Shown here in pieces: positions 11,569-23,009 of a DNA stretch of 64,000 bases. Positions within the stretch are counted from its first letter, which is position 1. Every line of letters begins with the position of its first letter. Origin of the DNA: Amoebophrya sp. A120 (Eukaryota > Sar > Dinophyceae > Syndiniales > Amoebophryaceae); contig CAJINV010000008.1 of NCBI GenBank assembly GCA_905178155.1, positions 2,795,303 to 2,859,302 on the forward strand, written 5' to 3'. Position numbers and translations under genes: made by a program. The notes beneath the pieces are model-generated. The model was not told where the DNA came from, did not search any database, and worked only from the letters and a program-made list of their open reading frames with translations.

Positions 11569-14035
11569 TCATAAAAAACCCGGAGCCGAACCAAAAAGAT
11601 GCGAGTAGCAAAACAATGAAAATAAATGGAGCACTGCTCCGGTGCTCAACATACCAGGACTGTTTGTGTTTCGCAACACCTCTGCTTTTCGCCCGGCGGC
11701 GCTGTGTTCTGGTTCTCGTCGACCACAAATCCCTTTCAGCGAGGGCGCTCCAACGCGATTCGGCTCAGGGTAGCCGGCGGTATCGTGGGTACTGTGCTCA
11801 TTCCCGTCTTTGCACCGCGGCGCGTCGCGGCCCCGAGAGTCGTCTACCTCTTCGTCGTGCTCATCAAAAACTGTTGTGAAGATATTCTGAAAAAGCGACG
11901 TCGTGTCATCCGGACTTCCGATATGGAAAAGAAAAGTGAACATAAGGTCGTCCCCTTGATGTGCGTGCTGTGGTCTGCCTCTGCGGTGTGGTCCGCACGA
12001 CACCTAGTGCTGCATGCAGTGAAAGAAAGGCATGACACAACTTCCCATGTCTATACGCACACAGCGCAGCCCGATGCGCGACGGGTGGTCAAGCACAAGC
12101 GGACACGAACTACGTCGATGTGTTCCGTTTCGTAAAAATCATGATTCAGTGGCTTGTTCCGTGACGGGACGGAAATTTGCTGCGCGCGGAACCCACCATC
12201 CGGTGGCGGCAGATCCAAAATTCTGGCACTCCCCGCAGGGTGCGGCAACTGGAGCTGTGGAAGAAGTGTTTTTTTAACTGCCCCCCGTTGCTGCAGTGTC
12301 TCCACCTCTTCACGATCTTGCGCCCCGTCTTTATCTCCACCAGGAGTGGCCGACTCTACTTCGAAGGCAACCTGTAAGGAAAAAAAGAGAGTTCTACTTG
12401 AAGATGAATCCATATTTTTTGTTTTTGTGACGCAGTTATATTTGCGCCGAATCGGCGGGAACTGCCTCAACATCAGCCGCAGCAGCCACGTTCTTTCGAA
12501 ATACGTTCTTGCGAAACCCCAGAAGTAAGTACCTCCGATGATCCCATTTTCTGCAACACCTTCCTCGCCCCACTTCGGCTACAATTCAGGTTGAAGCCAC
12601 GTCTCTGCCGATTCGACCCACGTCTCTGCCGATTCGACGGAGACCAAGTCGGTCCGGTAGAGCTTCTGCAGCTCATGTCGCTCGAGTTGTACATGGAAGA
12701 ATCATCGCAAGTGCGCGGAACAATAGCAACCACTCGGTCCTTTTGCTTCATCGCGAGCCGCCGAGCGGTCGTCGGCCCGTCTCTTGATAATGCGAAGCTG
12801 AAACTTGGTTTTCTTGTAGTCTTCCGCGGCGTGTGAGTAGAAGCCGAATCTCTTTCAAAATCTTGAAAACCCTCGACCACGTCTGGGGCCGAGCAGTCAT
12901 TGGCGGTTCCCGTCCCCCAGACTGGGCCGACAGCCACAGCTACACGCTCATCTTGATTCCCCGCAGCAGGAGCCTTCTGGTCTTTCAAACTCGGAAAGAA
13001 ATTCTTCAGGTGCGGTGCGGCAGAAGAAACAACTTTCTCTGTAATATGGCAGGGCTGTGCCTGTGTTGATATCGGTAGCGCGGATGGCACCGGTGCAGGT
13101 GGTAATTGCGGAGATCCCTCATTGCAGCAACGTCTCTGGTGCTGGTCGCACTGAAAACTACAACTCGACCTCCCGCCCGCCGGACTTGGCCCACTCGCAG
13201 CGGAAAAAACCGCTGCTACAGGAGTGCCAGTGGGTTGCAGCTCCATTATTATACTAGAAGCGGGCACTACAAAATTCTCGTTGGTCCTCCCACGACATAA
13301 CGCTCTTTTCGACAACGATGGCGCTAACCCTACTTGGATTGGCTCGACGGGAACGCGGACGCTCTCCGCAGGAGCAGCAGCCTCGCTATTATCTTTTGTT
13401 GAAAAACATTCAAGACGTCGTGGCTGCACCAGCGCGGGTGTGCAAAAACCGTCTGCACTGCTAGGCTTCACATTCCTCTGTCCAGCTGCTGTCGGGGGTC
13501 CTCCGTTTTTTGCACCAACTGCACCACCAACCCGCCCAGATGGAAGGTTTTTACCCTTCATCCCCGCGGTCGACAGGTGCTGCTGCTCGACCTGCTCCCG
13601 GTACAGCTGCAAATTTATCTGCAGCTGCTGCGCCGTATTGTACTGGTGCCAGTACTTTTTGCTTTTCATCTGCGTCCCGCGCAGCGCAGGACGAACGAGC
13701 GGTCTATTGCTCGTGCTGTGGAAGTCCCCGCTTTCATGAAGTCTTGCCCCACCGCCGGCGGGGGGCGGCTGCAGTGGTACTCCGGGTCGTTGTTGATGCG
13801 GCAGCTGTACCGAACTCGGACTGCCGTCTGGATCGTGCCGGTCACCGTTGCCGCCTAGCTCGAGTGGCTCGAAACTCACAAACTCGCGGCACATGTGCTC
13901 GAAACTCACAAACTCGCGGCACATGTAGGTAGGAAACACAGCGGCCGGTTGCTTTGTGCATGATGCGGATGACACGCTAGTAGTTCTACGGTGCAAGGTC
14001 TCTATCGTAAAATGAGAAACACACGACCCGATCAT
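11569..14035 (-). CDS. Hypothetical Gln/Pro/Ser-rich protein, multi-exon
   Basis: Main frame 14035-12473 (520 aa) is low complexity. It has a Gln-rich helical segment (QQLQINLQLYREQVEQQ) and two in-frame tandem duplications (10 residues near the N-terminus; RQRRG(S/F)N near the exon end). Likely donors near its end (GAG|GTACTT) and a strong acceptor at about 12373 (TTCCTTACAG) lead to an exon 12372-12055. A possible short intron leads to 12003-11569, whose frame is open and acidic. No domain is recognised. Splice choices after the first exon are inferred from frame only. It lies between a zinc-finger gene and another low-complexity gene on the same strand. Confidence 0.45.
12597..12638. repeat. 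Exact 2 x 21-bp in-frame tandem duplication
   Basis: Two perfect copies (12597-12617 and 12618-12638) inside a coding exon on the minus strand. The unit is a multiple of three and duplicates a short Arg/Gln-rich peptide. Confidence 0.9.
13867..13926. repeat. Exact 2 x 30-bp in-frame tandem duplication
   Basis: Two perfect copies (13867-13896, 13897-13926) near the 5' end of the same gene duplicate the peptide MCREFVSFE plus one variable residue. The identity suggests a recent event. Confidence 0.9.
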
Positions 14036-14113
14036 GATGATGATGAGAGATCACGAAGACGAAAGCGAAAATGAACGACAAAAACGCAAGATGAGATGAC
14101 TAGAAATGCTTTA

Positions 14114-15438
14114 TTAGTAGTAGCTCATTCCTCCGGCTTGACAAGCTTCCAAATTCCTGCAGATACACATCAATACCCGGACCTAAAAAATAGCAGCAAC
14201 TTCATCCTTTCTTCATGCCAAAGTACTGAAACGAGACTCACAGCAGGCCAGCTATAATTTCCATCATAAAGTGGCTCGAAAGAATTCTGTCGCCCCTGTT
14301 CAACCGCTCCGGGAAGCAGACCCAATTTGCTGAAAATCGGCTTCCCCAACGGCATCCCCGGGGGACAACGACAACCTGCAGTCTTCAACAATGCATTACA
14401 ACTCGCGCTAGTAGTATTCGGAGGCGGTGTCGTCCTCACCGGTGTCGGCAGCAGAGAGAGGCACGCCGGCGCAAAATTCTTCTCACAAGCCACGACACTT
14501 GTTCTTTTCGTTTGCAGCACATCACGACTAGCAGGATGCAAGGTCGCACCTTCCGTGCAGCTCCCGAACGTGGTCGTAGGAAGACCTCCGGACGAGGCGG
14601 TGGAGGACACTACAGCACCGCCCGGAGCGACTGGCGCACTTTTCTCGTCTGGTGGGAGATGAACAACGGGTGGCAACGTGCACGTAGAGACGCAACAGGC
14701 GGCGTCCTCCAACAGGTTCGTGTCTAGTTCCAAGAGCGGCCAGAGGCTCACCGGCTTCTCCATGGCGCACATGCGGCAAAACCGGTTCTTGCCGAACTGG
14801 TAGTCTCCACAGTAGGGGCAGTACCAGTCGCATCGTCGGTAAAAGCGTCCCCGCCCCAGGTTTGTCACGAAAAACACCAGCGCAACACACTTTGCCTCCT
14901 CCTTTGCAACCAAAAGCGTAGCACACTTCTATCATCATCATCATCATCATCATCAGCGAGCACTAGGTCTTTCAACCCAACCTCCCAATTTTCCGGGCGG
15001 CAGGCGTTCCCGTTACTAACTTTGCCTCACCAGATTTGTCAGGCAGGGGCGCGTGCCCCATTTGCGCCTCCAGACGTTTCTCATGTGCAGCTCCACCAGG
15101 AGCATAGTAATCTAGTGCCGTTTTGGACTTTGATGTCAAGCCATAATCAGGATAACGTGATCGATTTGCGATCTGGCTGCACTAGCGAACCACGACTACA
15201 CTGGGAGCCCAAGCCTGGTGTCATGCGTAACGGCTAAACATTATCGTCGATTTGCGTAGCATAGTGTAGTAGTTCTCCTCTTGCCTACTGATGAAGCGGG
15301 GACGTAGTTCTTACTGAGAATAAGTCGCCCGGCCGCGTCATTCCCGGCCGCACGTTGCTCTTCTTGTTCCGCATGGTGTTCCCCTAGCTCTAGAAGGGTC
15401 GCACCAATCTCGCCGGATATATGACACCCCTTGGTCAA
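14114..15438 (-). CDS. RanBP2-type zinc-finger protein
   Basis: The central exon (about 14930-14242) begins with a short hydrophobic stretch and then RRCDWYCPYCGDYQFGKNRF followed by CRMCAMEKP. This fits the RanBP2/NZF pattern W-x-C-x2-C-x10-C-x2-C with the conserved Asn; such modules bind ubiquitin or RNA. The rest is Pro/Thr/Ser-rich. A strong donor (GCT|GTGAGT at 14242/14241) and acceptor (TTTTTTAG|GTCC, exon from 14182) add a final exon of 22 residues ending GGMSYY, stop at 14116-14114. No ATG opens the central exon in frame, so an upstream exon is needed. The open stretch about 15438-15287 with a TCA|GTAGGC donor is the best candidate, with start unknown. Zinc finger sure, 5' structure tentative. 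Confidence 0.65.
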
Positions 15439-16639
15439 GATGTTGCGCTACCCGATCAATGCATATCAAGCAGAGTTGTAGATCACAAACAGTTCGGCCG
15501 TGCGCAGCCGATTGCGCACTTCGCTTGATGACATGAAAAGTCGCATGTTTATATTTTTAAACAGAAACCTCGAGCATCGTCTTCAACGGATTTACTACTA
15601 CTGGACTTTGTACCGAAGCGATCATGTAGAGCAGCTTGTGCCTTACAAGTGAAGCTTTGAGCTCACAAATAATTATAAATATAAATCGAAAAGATTTTTT
15701 GAAGCAAGGGTAAAGAGAAAAAACACAAGAAAGGAAAACAGCCTGGCTGTTGCTAACGCCGTCACTGCGACGACGAATGCGAGAACTGCGCTCCATCACC
15801 TCGTCCAGAAGTGTAAGCCAACCCCTGTGATAGAAAGGGACACAACTACGTAGAAAAACCCTATTGTCTGACAAAGTCATGAAGAATACAACTACCGAGA
15901 AACAGAAGGAGCAAGCAACAGCAAAACACAAACCAGGAGCATTTTTTCTCTTTTCAACGCCACGGATCTGATGAAAATGGACCAAGACGATTCAGCAGTT
16001 ACCGGATCGCCCTTTTTCATTTTGTCGTTGAGCCAAGTGCTGGAAAAACGTGATGAAGTGTGCATGTTCGTTTTCTTCGGTGATCCTTGTGGCGACGATG
16101 CACTTCTTTTGTATACGTAATAGATACTTTGGTCTTGACCTCCCTCAGGTGTGTATTTCTTTTGCCATCTTTTCTCTCAGGCTGGGGAAGGATAAGTTGA
16201 ACAACAACAAAAGACCAACCATGCCTCACGAATCCACCGAATACCAGAGGGCGGTAACATTGTACCACTTTGGCCTTTCCGTCGCAGCAACGAACCTTGG
16301 CGAATAATCGCTTCGTCAGAGCCTACAACTATTACGCGTTTTTACTGCTAAACAGCCTCCAACGGCGTTTGTTATAACAAGGAAATATGTCGTCGGGGGC
16401 TGTTCACTGTTGAACGTGAAAGGGGGGTACTACTATAGCAACGTGATGTAAAAAACCACAATACTTCGGCTTTCCACATTGTTCTCTTTTCGGGGTAGAA
16501 CCAAGTGACCAAGGCCATGTGCTCGTCGCCAACTGTCAATAAAATTACACTTCTAAATACGATGCTTGTGCTTTATTCCCAAAAACGTAGTGCCGTATGA
16601 TCTGCGAGCACTTCTGGCTCATACACAAAAACCACACTT
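15439..16639. other. Interval without a supported gene
   Basis: Contains a minus-strand frame at 15985-15557 (142 aa) and overlapping frames around 16017-16307, none with recognisable domains or convincing composition. Some of it may be upstream exon of the zinc-finger gene or downstream sequence of the J-domain gene. AT-rich towards the right. Confidence 0.35.
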
Positions 16640-19600
16640 CTATATGAAGATAAACACAATCGCGGTGACGAACTGGCGAAAGGCGCCTCGGAGGTCCTCA
16701 CAGGCCAGGTAGCTCTCGAACACCGAGCCGAGCAAAAACGCCAGCCAGAGGTTGAGCAGCCCGCCGTTGGCCGCGTTCAGGTTGAAGTAGAGCAGGAGCC
16801 CGACCTGCACCAGACCGGCCAGCCCCAGGGTGAGCCTCGTCCCCACGCGGAGAAACCGCCTCGACGCGGTCCCGCTCCGCGCCGCCCGCTTGTGGAAGAC
16901 CTTCGACCCCTGGAGCGCGCGGTGGATCCACTGCAGCGCGGAGAGCAGGGGGAGGACCAGGAGAAACGCCTTGACGGTAACCGAAAAGTACTTTGCGTAC
17001 CCCTCGTCCTGCGTGATGTGGCGGTAGAACCCGCCGCCGCAGTCGCCGATGTCCTTCTCCGCGTTGGTCAGAAGCGCGTCCACGGACTATTACAATGAAA
17101 AATGCCCCCTACCCCTGAACTTGGGAGCATTTGTATTGCAAACCTTTCCAAGTGAAACATTCGCCCTCTTGCATCTATCAGCATCACAGGTCTACGGTCG
17201 TGAATTATACCAAAAATTTGTATTGCAAAAGACACCAGCAAGAGCGGCGCCTGTCATGCAAGCGATGCGATACAAGACTAGATTCTGCATCCGAAAGGTT
17301 CATACTCCATTCATGCATGCCAGAAAGTTTTCATTTGGAAACTTCGCATCACAATGTTTTGCAACTTTGGGTTTGGGGGTGGGGGCATTTTTCCTCACAA
17401 TACGGACTGGAACCGCAGGTTCAAGTCGGCCTGCAGCTGCTCCCAGAACTGCGTCCACCCGTTCACCGTTCCCGGGATCCAACTGGTCTCCTCGTCGGTG
17501 AGAAAGGGGAGCGTGGTCAACAGGCGCAACCCCATGCCGCTCGCGAAGCTGTTGCAGAACTGCGGCTCGTTGCCGTTCCGGGACTATCAAATGTAAATAG
17601 GTTGGGGTGGGGCAACATGCAACCTGGTGCTGCTGACGCAACATCCTGTACTAGGTGGCACCAAAATTATTTGTGTTGCATGACTGCCAAAAGTTTTTGC
17701 CCAGTTTCGAACAAGTTGAGACGAGACCACTTCTCAAGATGCAGCATAGGCATGCTAAAGAACTTACAGAATGTGTCATGCAGCTAGGCCGTCCTTGCGG
17801 CGCATTGAAAAACGGCATGGCATCCGTTGCAATCTTCCAGACCCAATCATATTTGCAATGGATAGGGACAGGGAAGCGACGAAAGCGCCCAGCATGACCA
17901 TGTTCAGGATGGAGACCATGTCTTTGAAGCCCCAGTTCCACTGGAGCAGCAGCACTGCGTTCTCCTTGTCCGCGTGCGCTTCGACCTATATTAGGTTCAC
18001 CGATTTGGTCGTGCGAGCATCGCCAGAAGTTTGATGTTGTGCTTGTGGTGCAATTTTTGTGAAGCATATTAGGCTATAGGCAGCGGCAGCGCCCATAAGA
18101 GCAATTTTTCTCCTTTCACATGATAGACATGCATCAAACGGAGATGCGCGTGGGCACCATGCGTGTGTGACAGACGTCAAATAATAGCAGGCTGCATGAT
18201 GCGAGCGAAGCACGCACAACTTTTCAGCAAATCCCGACATATTTGCAATGCATATGGGCCTCGCAGTTGGAGTCACTGGACGTGCACTTGATGAAGGGGA
18301 AGGAGAGACGCAATAAAGCAGGAGAAGCAATAAATGTAGTAGCCTCTTCCAACTGTCTACTCGAAAGAGCTATGAAGAAAAGGCAAGAGACAATATTACC
18401 TGCTCTGGACTTACGCCGAGCATGGTGTGCAGGAAGCCGAAGACCAAACACAACAAGTGGTGCGTTTCGTAGTTCAGCTGGGGCACGCAGGACCGGAGGA
18501 ACTGGGAAATGACGATGCTGGATATTATCCCGTTCCACACCTGCCCGGTGCAGATCAGCATGAGTAGGGGTATGATCGGTTTCGTTAGGGGAAGCAAGAT
18601 GTCGAACTGCGTCGCCGTTGCCACGTCGAGTCTCGCTTTGTTGGGATAGTCCGCTTTCAGCCGGAGAATCTCCATCGTCGTCTATCAAACTGAAAAGTGC
18701 AGACACCTACCGTTGTCCTGGGAAGTGATAAAAATTTCTGCGGCAAACTTCTGACTACGTCCCACACACGCATTAACCTCCTGTTACGGCAATGCCGGTG
18801 GGCGTCGTGGGGCTCGATAATCTAATATTCTGATGCAAAATTTCCGAATGAAAACTTTCTGACTCTCTTATCGGACCACGAGTCTAGCAGGTTCTAGACG
18901 CTCGACGCATCTTCCAGAAAAAGCACTGCTGCTGCTGGGCTTTTGCTATTCTGCAAGAAAAACTTGTGCCGCTGATTCTTCCGCTGGAACAAAGTTTTGC
19001 AATTTAGTCCAAATATTTCCTCCTTCTGTGGTAGGGGCACTTTTCACGTTGATATCGTCAGTGTCGACCGGGGGATGATGACCGCCTGGGGCATGGGCTG
19101 TCCGTCGGGACCCACGAGAACCATCGGTGGCTGTTGTGGCGATATCGCGGGGGATTCCAGCTGTGTTGCGGGGTCGCCGGGGGGGCCTGTTAAGATGTGG
19201 AAGCGTGAGCATCAAGAAGATCATCATGTTTTGCATTATTTCCACAGGATCTTGCTGACGACCCGTGTATGAAGATGAAAGAAAATACAGCAGTTAATTA
19301 TGGAGAGAACAATGCACACACGGCGCTATACGGAACGCATCATTTCCCAGACTGTAATGATGAAGCAGATACCTGCGACCTCCGGTTCCACTGTCTCCTC
19401 TGTTGTTCTTACTTTTATCCTCTTTCTTATCGTCGTATCCACTTCTGCCTGCAGATGCCTGGTGCTCCTTTTTACTTTCGTCATCTCCGTTTGTTCTACC
19501 TCACCATCCTTCTTCTTCTTCTTGTCGGCCTTCGAAGCGGGGCTACCGCGGGGCGAGACGTTGTCCTCCTTCGAGTCCTCTTCTTTTTGCTTCGAGAGCC

Positions 19601-20950
19601 CTCGGAGCTCTTCGGTGAAGACCCACACCCGCAAAAACGGCAAGGAAAAAAACCGCAGGAGGGTCGGCAGTGGCCGCGAGATGGTTGCGCCGACGATGTA
19701 GAGGGGCAGGGCAAAACCTGAGGATCAAGGGATTTTTGCGGTCGTACGCGTCGACATCTTCGAGTAGATCGAAATGCTATATAAACTAAGTAACTTCCTC
19801 CCGAACGGTGCAAGTATCGGATTGCGCAAGCAAAAAATCATCCAGAAGAAGCAGCCGGCAACGTATTAAAAGTCTCACAACTTCTACCTGCGCTCACGCC
19901 CCAGGAAAACAGCTCTTTCAGCATTCGATACAGGAAAATAAACCAAAAGGACAGCGCCACAGTCGTGAGAAAACCCGCCTCGAAGGTGATCAGCTGTTTT
20001 TAATTATTGCAAGTAGATACTTCTTCCACGACTCTCTTCCAATTAGTTGCTGTACTGATGAAATTATTGTCGGTATTTCTAAAATACAATGACGGTCGGC
20101 ATTTCTGATACAATGATTGTCGGCATTTCTGATAAGTAGGTAGAAAATCAAAACCGCGCTAGTGTTTCCCGCCAGGTACGTTTCCTGTTCCCAACACTGG
20201 CGCGCATGGCCGAACCGCAGCAGGTTGTAACCCCGCGGAAAATTATATGAGCGTGCGAACACTTATGGCAAAGATATATACCGAGTAGAGAAACGCTTTC
20301 GTCGCCTCGTATATCTCCTCGACCGCCTGGTAGCTTGCGAACGCCTTCCACAACTCTCCCCAGTTGGTCGCGTCCAGATCTTCGCACCTTGCCTCCATTA
20401 CAACGTCCTCCTCGTCCGGTAGGGGTGGTAGCTTTTCCTTCTTTCGCTTTTTGTTCTTCCGCTCCCGTCGCAACTGCCGCCGCTTCTCCCCTATGCATTG
20501 CAAATACCGATCCGGGTCTGGATTCGCACCAAGGTGCGAGATTTCAAATAAACGTGGGGGCGCAACAAAAATAGAATTGGTGTAGAATTGTTCTTCGCAT
20601 GCGGTGAAGCTGCGTTTGTCATGCGGTGGACTTGGAATATCCGGCCCGAAAAACGTGTTTCGCGCGGCCTCATCCAGATGACCCAGACATAATATGCAAT
20701 GGATAACCTTGATCTCCAAAAACCGCACAAGCTTGTCGCGCGCGTCCGTGTGCCGGTTGAACAACGTTTGCCCTACCCGCTCCTCGCTGCTGGTCGGCTG
20801 TCGCTTTAGCGTCGACCGCAGGCGGTCGGGGTGGGTGCACAGGGAGATGGTCCGGAACGCGCGCTTTATGGAAGTGGTGGTGAACGTGGTCGGAAGCCCG
20901 AGAACGCTGCAAGGACTCTCGTGATACCTGTCGGGGTTTTTCAAGATCAT
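16640..20950 (-). CDS. J-domain (DnaJ-like) multi-pass membrane protein
   Basis: Exon 1 (20950-20708) encodes a J-domain: SVLGLP, then SIKRAFRTISLCTHPDR with the HPD motif that stimulates Hsp70. After an introner a Lys/Arg-rich linker follows (20491-20282). Membrane segments come next in several exons: SAVLIFYLL (about 20160), TTVALSFWFIFLYRML (to 19888, donor GCAG|GTAGAA), LPLYIVGATIS (about 19700), MMIFLMLTLPHL (about 19230), LLPLTKPIIPLLMLICTG and LVFGFLHTMLG (to 18399), MVSILNMVMLGAFVASLSL, and finally LLVLPLLSAL and LAGLVQVGLLLYF (17082-16640). Splice joins checked in frame include SPEQ|VEAHAD, LS|RNGNE and FQSVDALLTN. The gene is probably an organellar or ER membrane co-chaperone; its location is not visible. 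Borders around 20282-20240 and 18950-18690 are unresolved, so total length is uncertain. Confidence 0.72.
17088..17402. mobile_element. Introner (CAATGAAAAATGCCCC family) in J-domain gene
   Basis: Inverted ends (TATTACAATGAAAAATGC on the left, complement on the right), direct repeat CGGAC at 17083-17087 and 17403-17407. A close relative is at 34199-34504 in the TBC gene: internal sequence reads almost base for base (GTATTGCAAACCTTTCCAA in both). Removal joins Phe-Gln-Ser-Val-Asp in frame. Confidence 0.92.
17585..17864. mobile_element. Introner (GTCTGG family, diverged) in J-domain gene
   Basis: Ends TATCAAATGTAAATA on the left, and on the right the complement of TATCCATTGCAAATATG. Direct repeat GGGAC at 17580-17584 and 17865-17869. 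Removal joins Ser-Leu-Ser-Arg-Asn-Gly in frame on the minus strand. Confidence 0.88.
20492..20705. mobile_element. Introner (GTCTGG family) in J-domain gene, readable in frame
   Basis: Inverted ends TATGCATTGCAAATA...GGGTCTGGA and TCCAGATGACCCAGACAT...TGCAAT. Target duplication is indistinct. The interval between Lys (ends 20708) and Gly-Glu (from 20491) is 216 nt, a multiple of three, with no stop, so a transcript that keeps it would still be translatable. Confidence 0.78.
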
Positions 20951-21125
20951 GCTATCTTTGTTTAGTAGTATAAAACACAGGTTCCTGGTGTGCGCAAAAG
21001 GAACATGATCAGGACTATGCTTACAACTAAACAGCCTCCTCTTGCCGACGTCCTCTTCGCTGGTGGTGCTCCAGAAATTAGACCGCGTTATTTCGCTTTT
21101 CTACGTAAACGGATAGAAAATCTTT

Positions 21126-22229
21126 TTACCTCCATCGCACGTCGGAGAAGAAGTACACGGTGCCGACGAGAATGACCCACCACGGCAGCGGTCGCCAAGG
21201 AAAGAACCTCTGTTGCAGCCTTCTTAGAAAATTCCCACTGGGCTGCTGCACTACTGGAGGCACTGCTCCCGGGGGCCCTGCAGGCTGGTGTCCTTCGGGA
21301 GGCGTAGCTGCAGAAGAACTGTTCACGACCGCCGCGGCCGGAGCTGCGCCGTGGCTCGCCTCGTCGTTTGGCGTGGCGGACTATCAAATGCAAAAATGTC
21401 TGGGTCTGGAATGTAATGCGTATTTCAGAACACAGAAAAGTCTCTCATGCATACGCAGCAAAAGCTGCCCACTTTCTGTCAGCAAAATAGGGGACTTGTC
21501 ATGCGGATTCGGCATCGCGGAAGCTTCTCGAAACCTGTGATGCTAGAGCTTCCATGCCAGACCTTCTGTGTCATGCAAAAACAGCATGACTCTTCCAGAC
21601 CCAGACATTTTTACACTTGATACGGACGACCCGCTGCAACTCGCGGACGACGCACTCCGCGACCGGGAAGGGTCGGGAGTCGCTCCTCTAGTCTATCGCA
21701 AGAAAAAAGTGTTACAGTTACACATCGTGTTGCAGGCCAAGCAAGACAGACAAGCTCTGTCATGCCGGATATGCATAGGAGCCTCGTTTCATAGGTGTTT
21801 TCCCGTAGGATTTCTGCATTACCAGTTTTCTCTCTCATGCAGAGAGATTTGTGTTGCTGAATTGACTACAAATGTGTAACTGTAACACTTTTTTCCTTGG
21901 ATATAGTCGTTCCCGTCATCTGTAACCCCTTCTTGCGCGGTAGGGTCCAGCCGCACTCTGCGTCGATAGCAATACTTCACCTGGCCACGGGAAGGCGTAC
22001 TTCTAGCTGGACAAGCACACGACCAGCAGCGGGTGGATTTGTCTTACTGATACTGTTTGTGCCACCAGTCCCAGTTAGGAGGTACTCCCGGCCCATCGAG
22101 GTGTTGAGTTCATCTGGGGCGAATATCTTCGTCGCAAAACTAGTCCCGGCTGGTGTACAGGGTTCCTTTACGACGACCTCCCGGAGCACTAGCAGACAAA
22201 CTTCCGCGCGGCCGCGACATTCCCCTTAG
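21126..22229 (-). CDS. Hypothetical Ser/Pro-rich protein with C-terminal membrane anchor
   Basis: Upstream open stretch about 22220-21979 (CLLVLREVVVKEPCTPAGTS; ends near a GTGAAG donor) is followed by a short exon reading LPRKKGLQMTGT. It then crosses two introners and ends in a Ser-rich stretch, a Pro/Gln-rich stretch and a single hydrophobic tail (PLPWWVILVGTVYFFS, stop at 21128-21126). The joins across both introners preserve the frame: ...MTGTT|RGATPDPS... and ...CSGSS|ATPNDEAS.... The start was not found, and the exon upstream of 21979 may have a different junction. Looks like a tail-anchored protein; function not recognised. Confidence 0.5.
21382..21622. mobile_element. Introner (GTCTGG family)
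   Basis: Ends TATCAAATGCAAAAATGTC + TGGGTCTGG and the complement; direct repeat CGGAC at 21377-21381 and 21623-21627. Same ends as 46671-46931 and 50728-50987 in SEC23. Confidence 0.92.
21694..21903. mobile_element. Introner with near-perfect long terminal inverted repeat
   Basis: The left end carries AAAAAAGTGTTACAGTTACA and the right end its exact complement (TGTAACTGTAACACTTTTTT). Direct repeat TAGTC at 21689-21693 and 21904-21908. No second copy of this family in the window. Confidence 0.92.
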
Positions 22230-23009
22230 GCGCGCTTTCTTGTGGCACATGGGCCGGAAAATAACCGTTCATGTAGTACAAGCAGGATGCCTAGTTCTCA
22301 AGCGAAGTGGACAACGAGATAAACAAAATGAATTAGAGCCAGGTTTAGGTTGCTTCTTTAAAGGAAATAACATCCCGGTAAAAAAAAAACGGAAAAATAG
22401 TGTTGCTGGTAGAACGATCTTGGCTTGAAATAAATTTGCTTGTCCTCGTATCGTCAAGTGAAAAAGAAAATTTAGAAAATAATTTATTTGAGCAGTGAGG
22501 TGGGAGTGCGAAAAGTTGACCACAGTGGCCAAAGTCTTGCAGTGAACCAAACGTGATCTCCGGTTGAGCATTTGACAGTCTGATCTTCCAGCGCGTTGCA
22601 AAATATCCGATGTTCAGCAGGCGCATGGTGACTCCTCCAAATCATCAGTGCTACAATTATTGAGTCTGCAATCGTTCTCTAGACAAACTAACAGATCACC
22701 AATAACCGCATAGAAACCATCGTGGTACTGATCTTGAATCGTGAAAACGGACTAACGGAAAGGGCTCGCCGGATCGTGAAACCGAAATTTTTAGTGTATG
22801 TAGAGAAAAACACCAGTGACAGACCGCAAACGCGCGCATCCAAGATGGCGGGGCATGAACAAGGAATTTCCAAGGAAGGAAAAACAGCAACCGGACCCGA
22901 CAACCGCTGACTGACCTCACTTTGTGACGCAGTGAGTAAGTCTCAAGACCATTTTTACGACATGCCTCCTGCTAAAAAAACCGCAAAGAACTAGAACTAC
23001 CGGGTTATT

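Noticed and set aside
15287-15438. Helical stretch resembling a Vti1-type SNARE motif
   Set aside because: Only ~25 residues look similar, the heptad pattern does not continue, and the neighbouring exon encodes a zinc finger.
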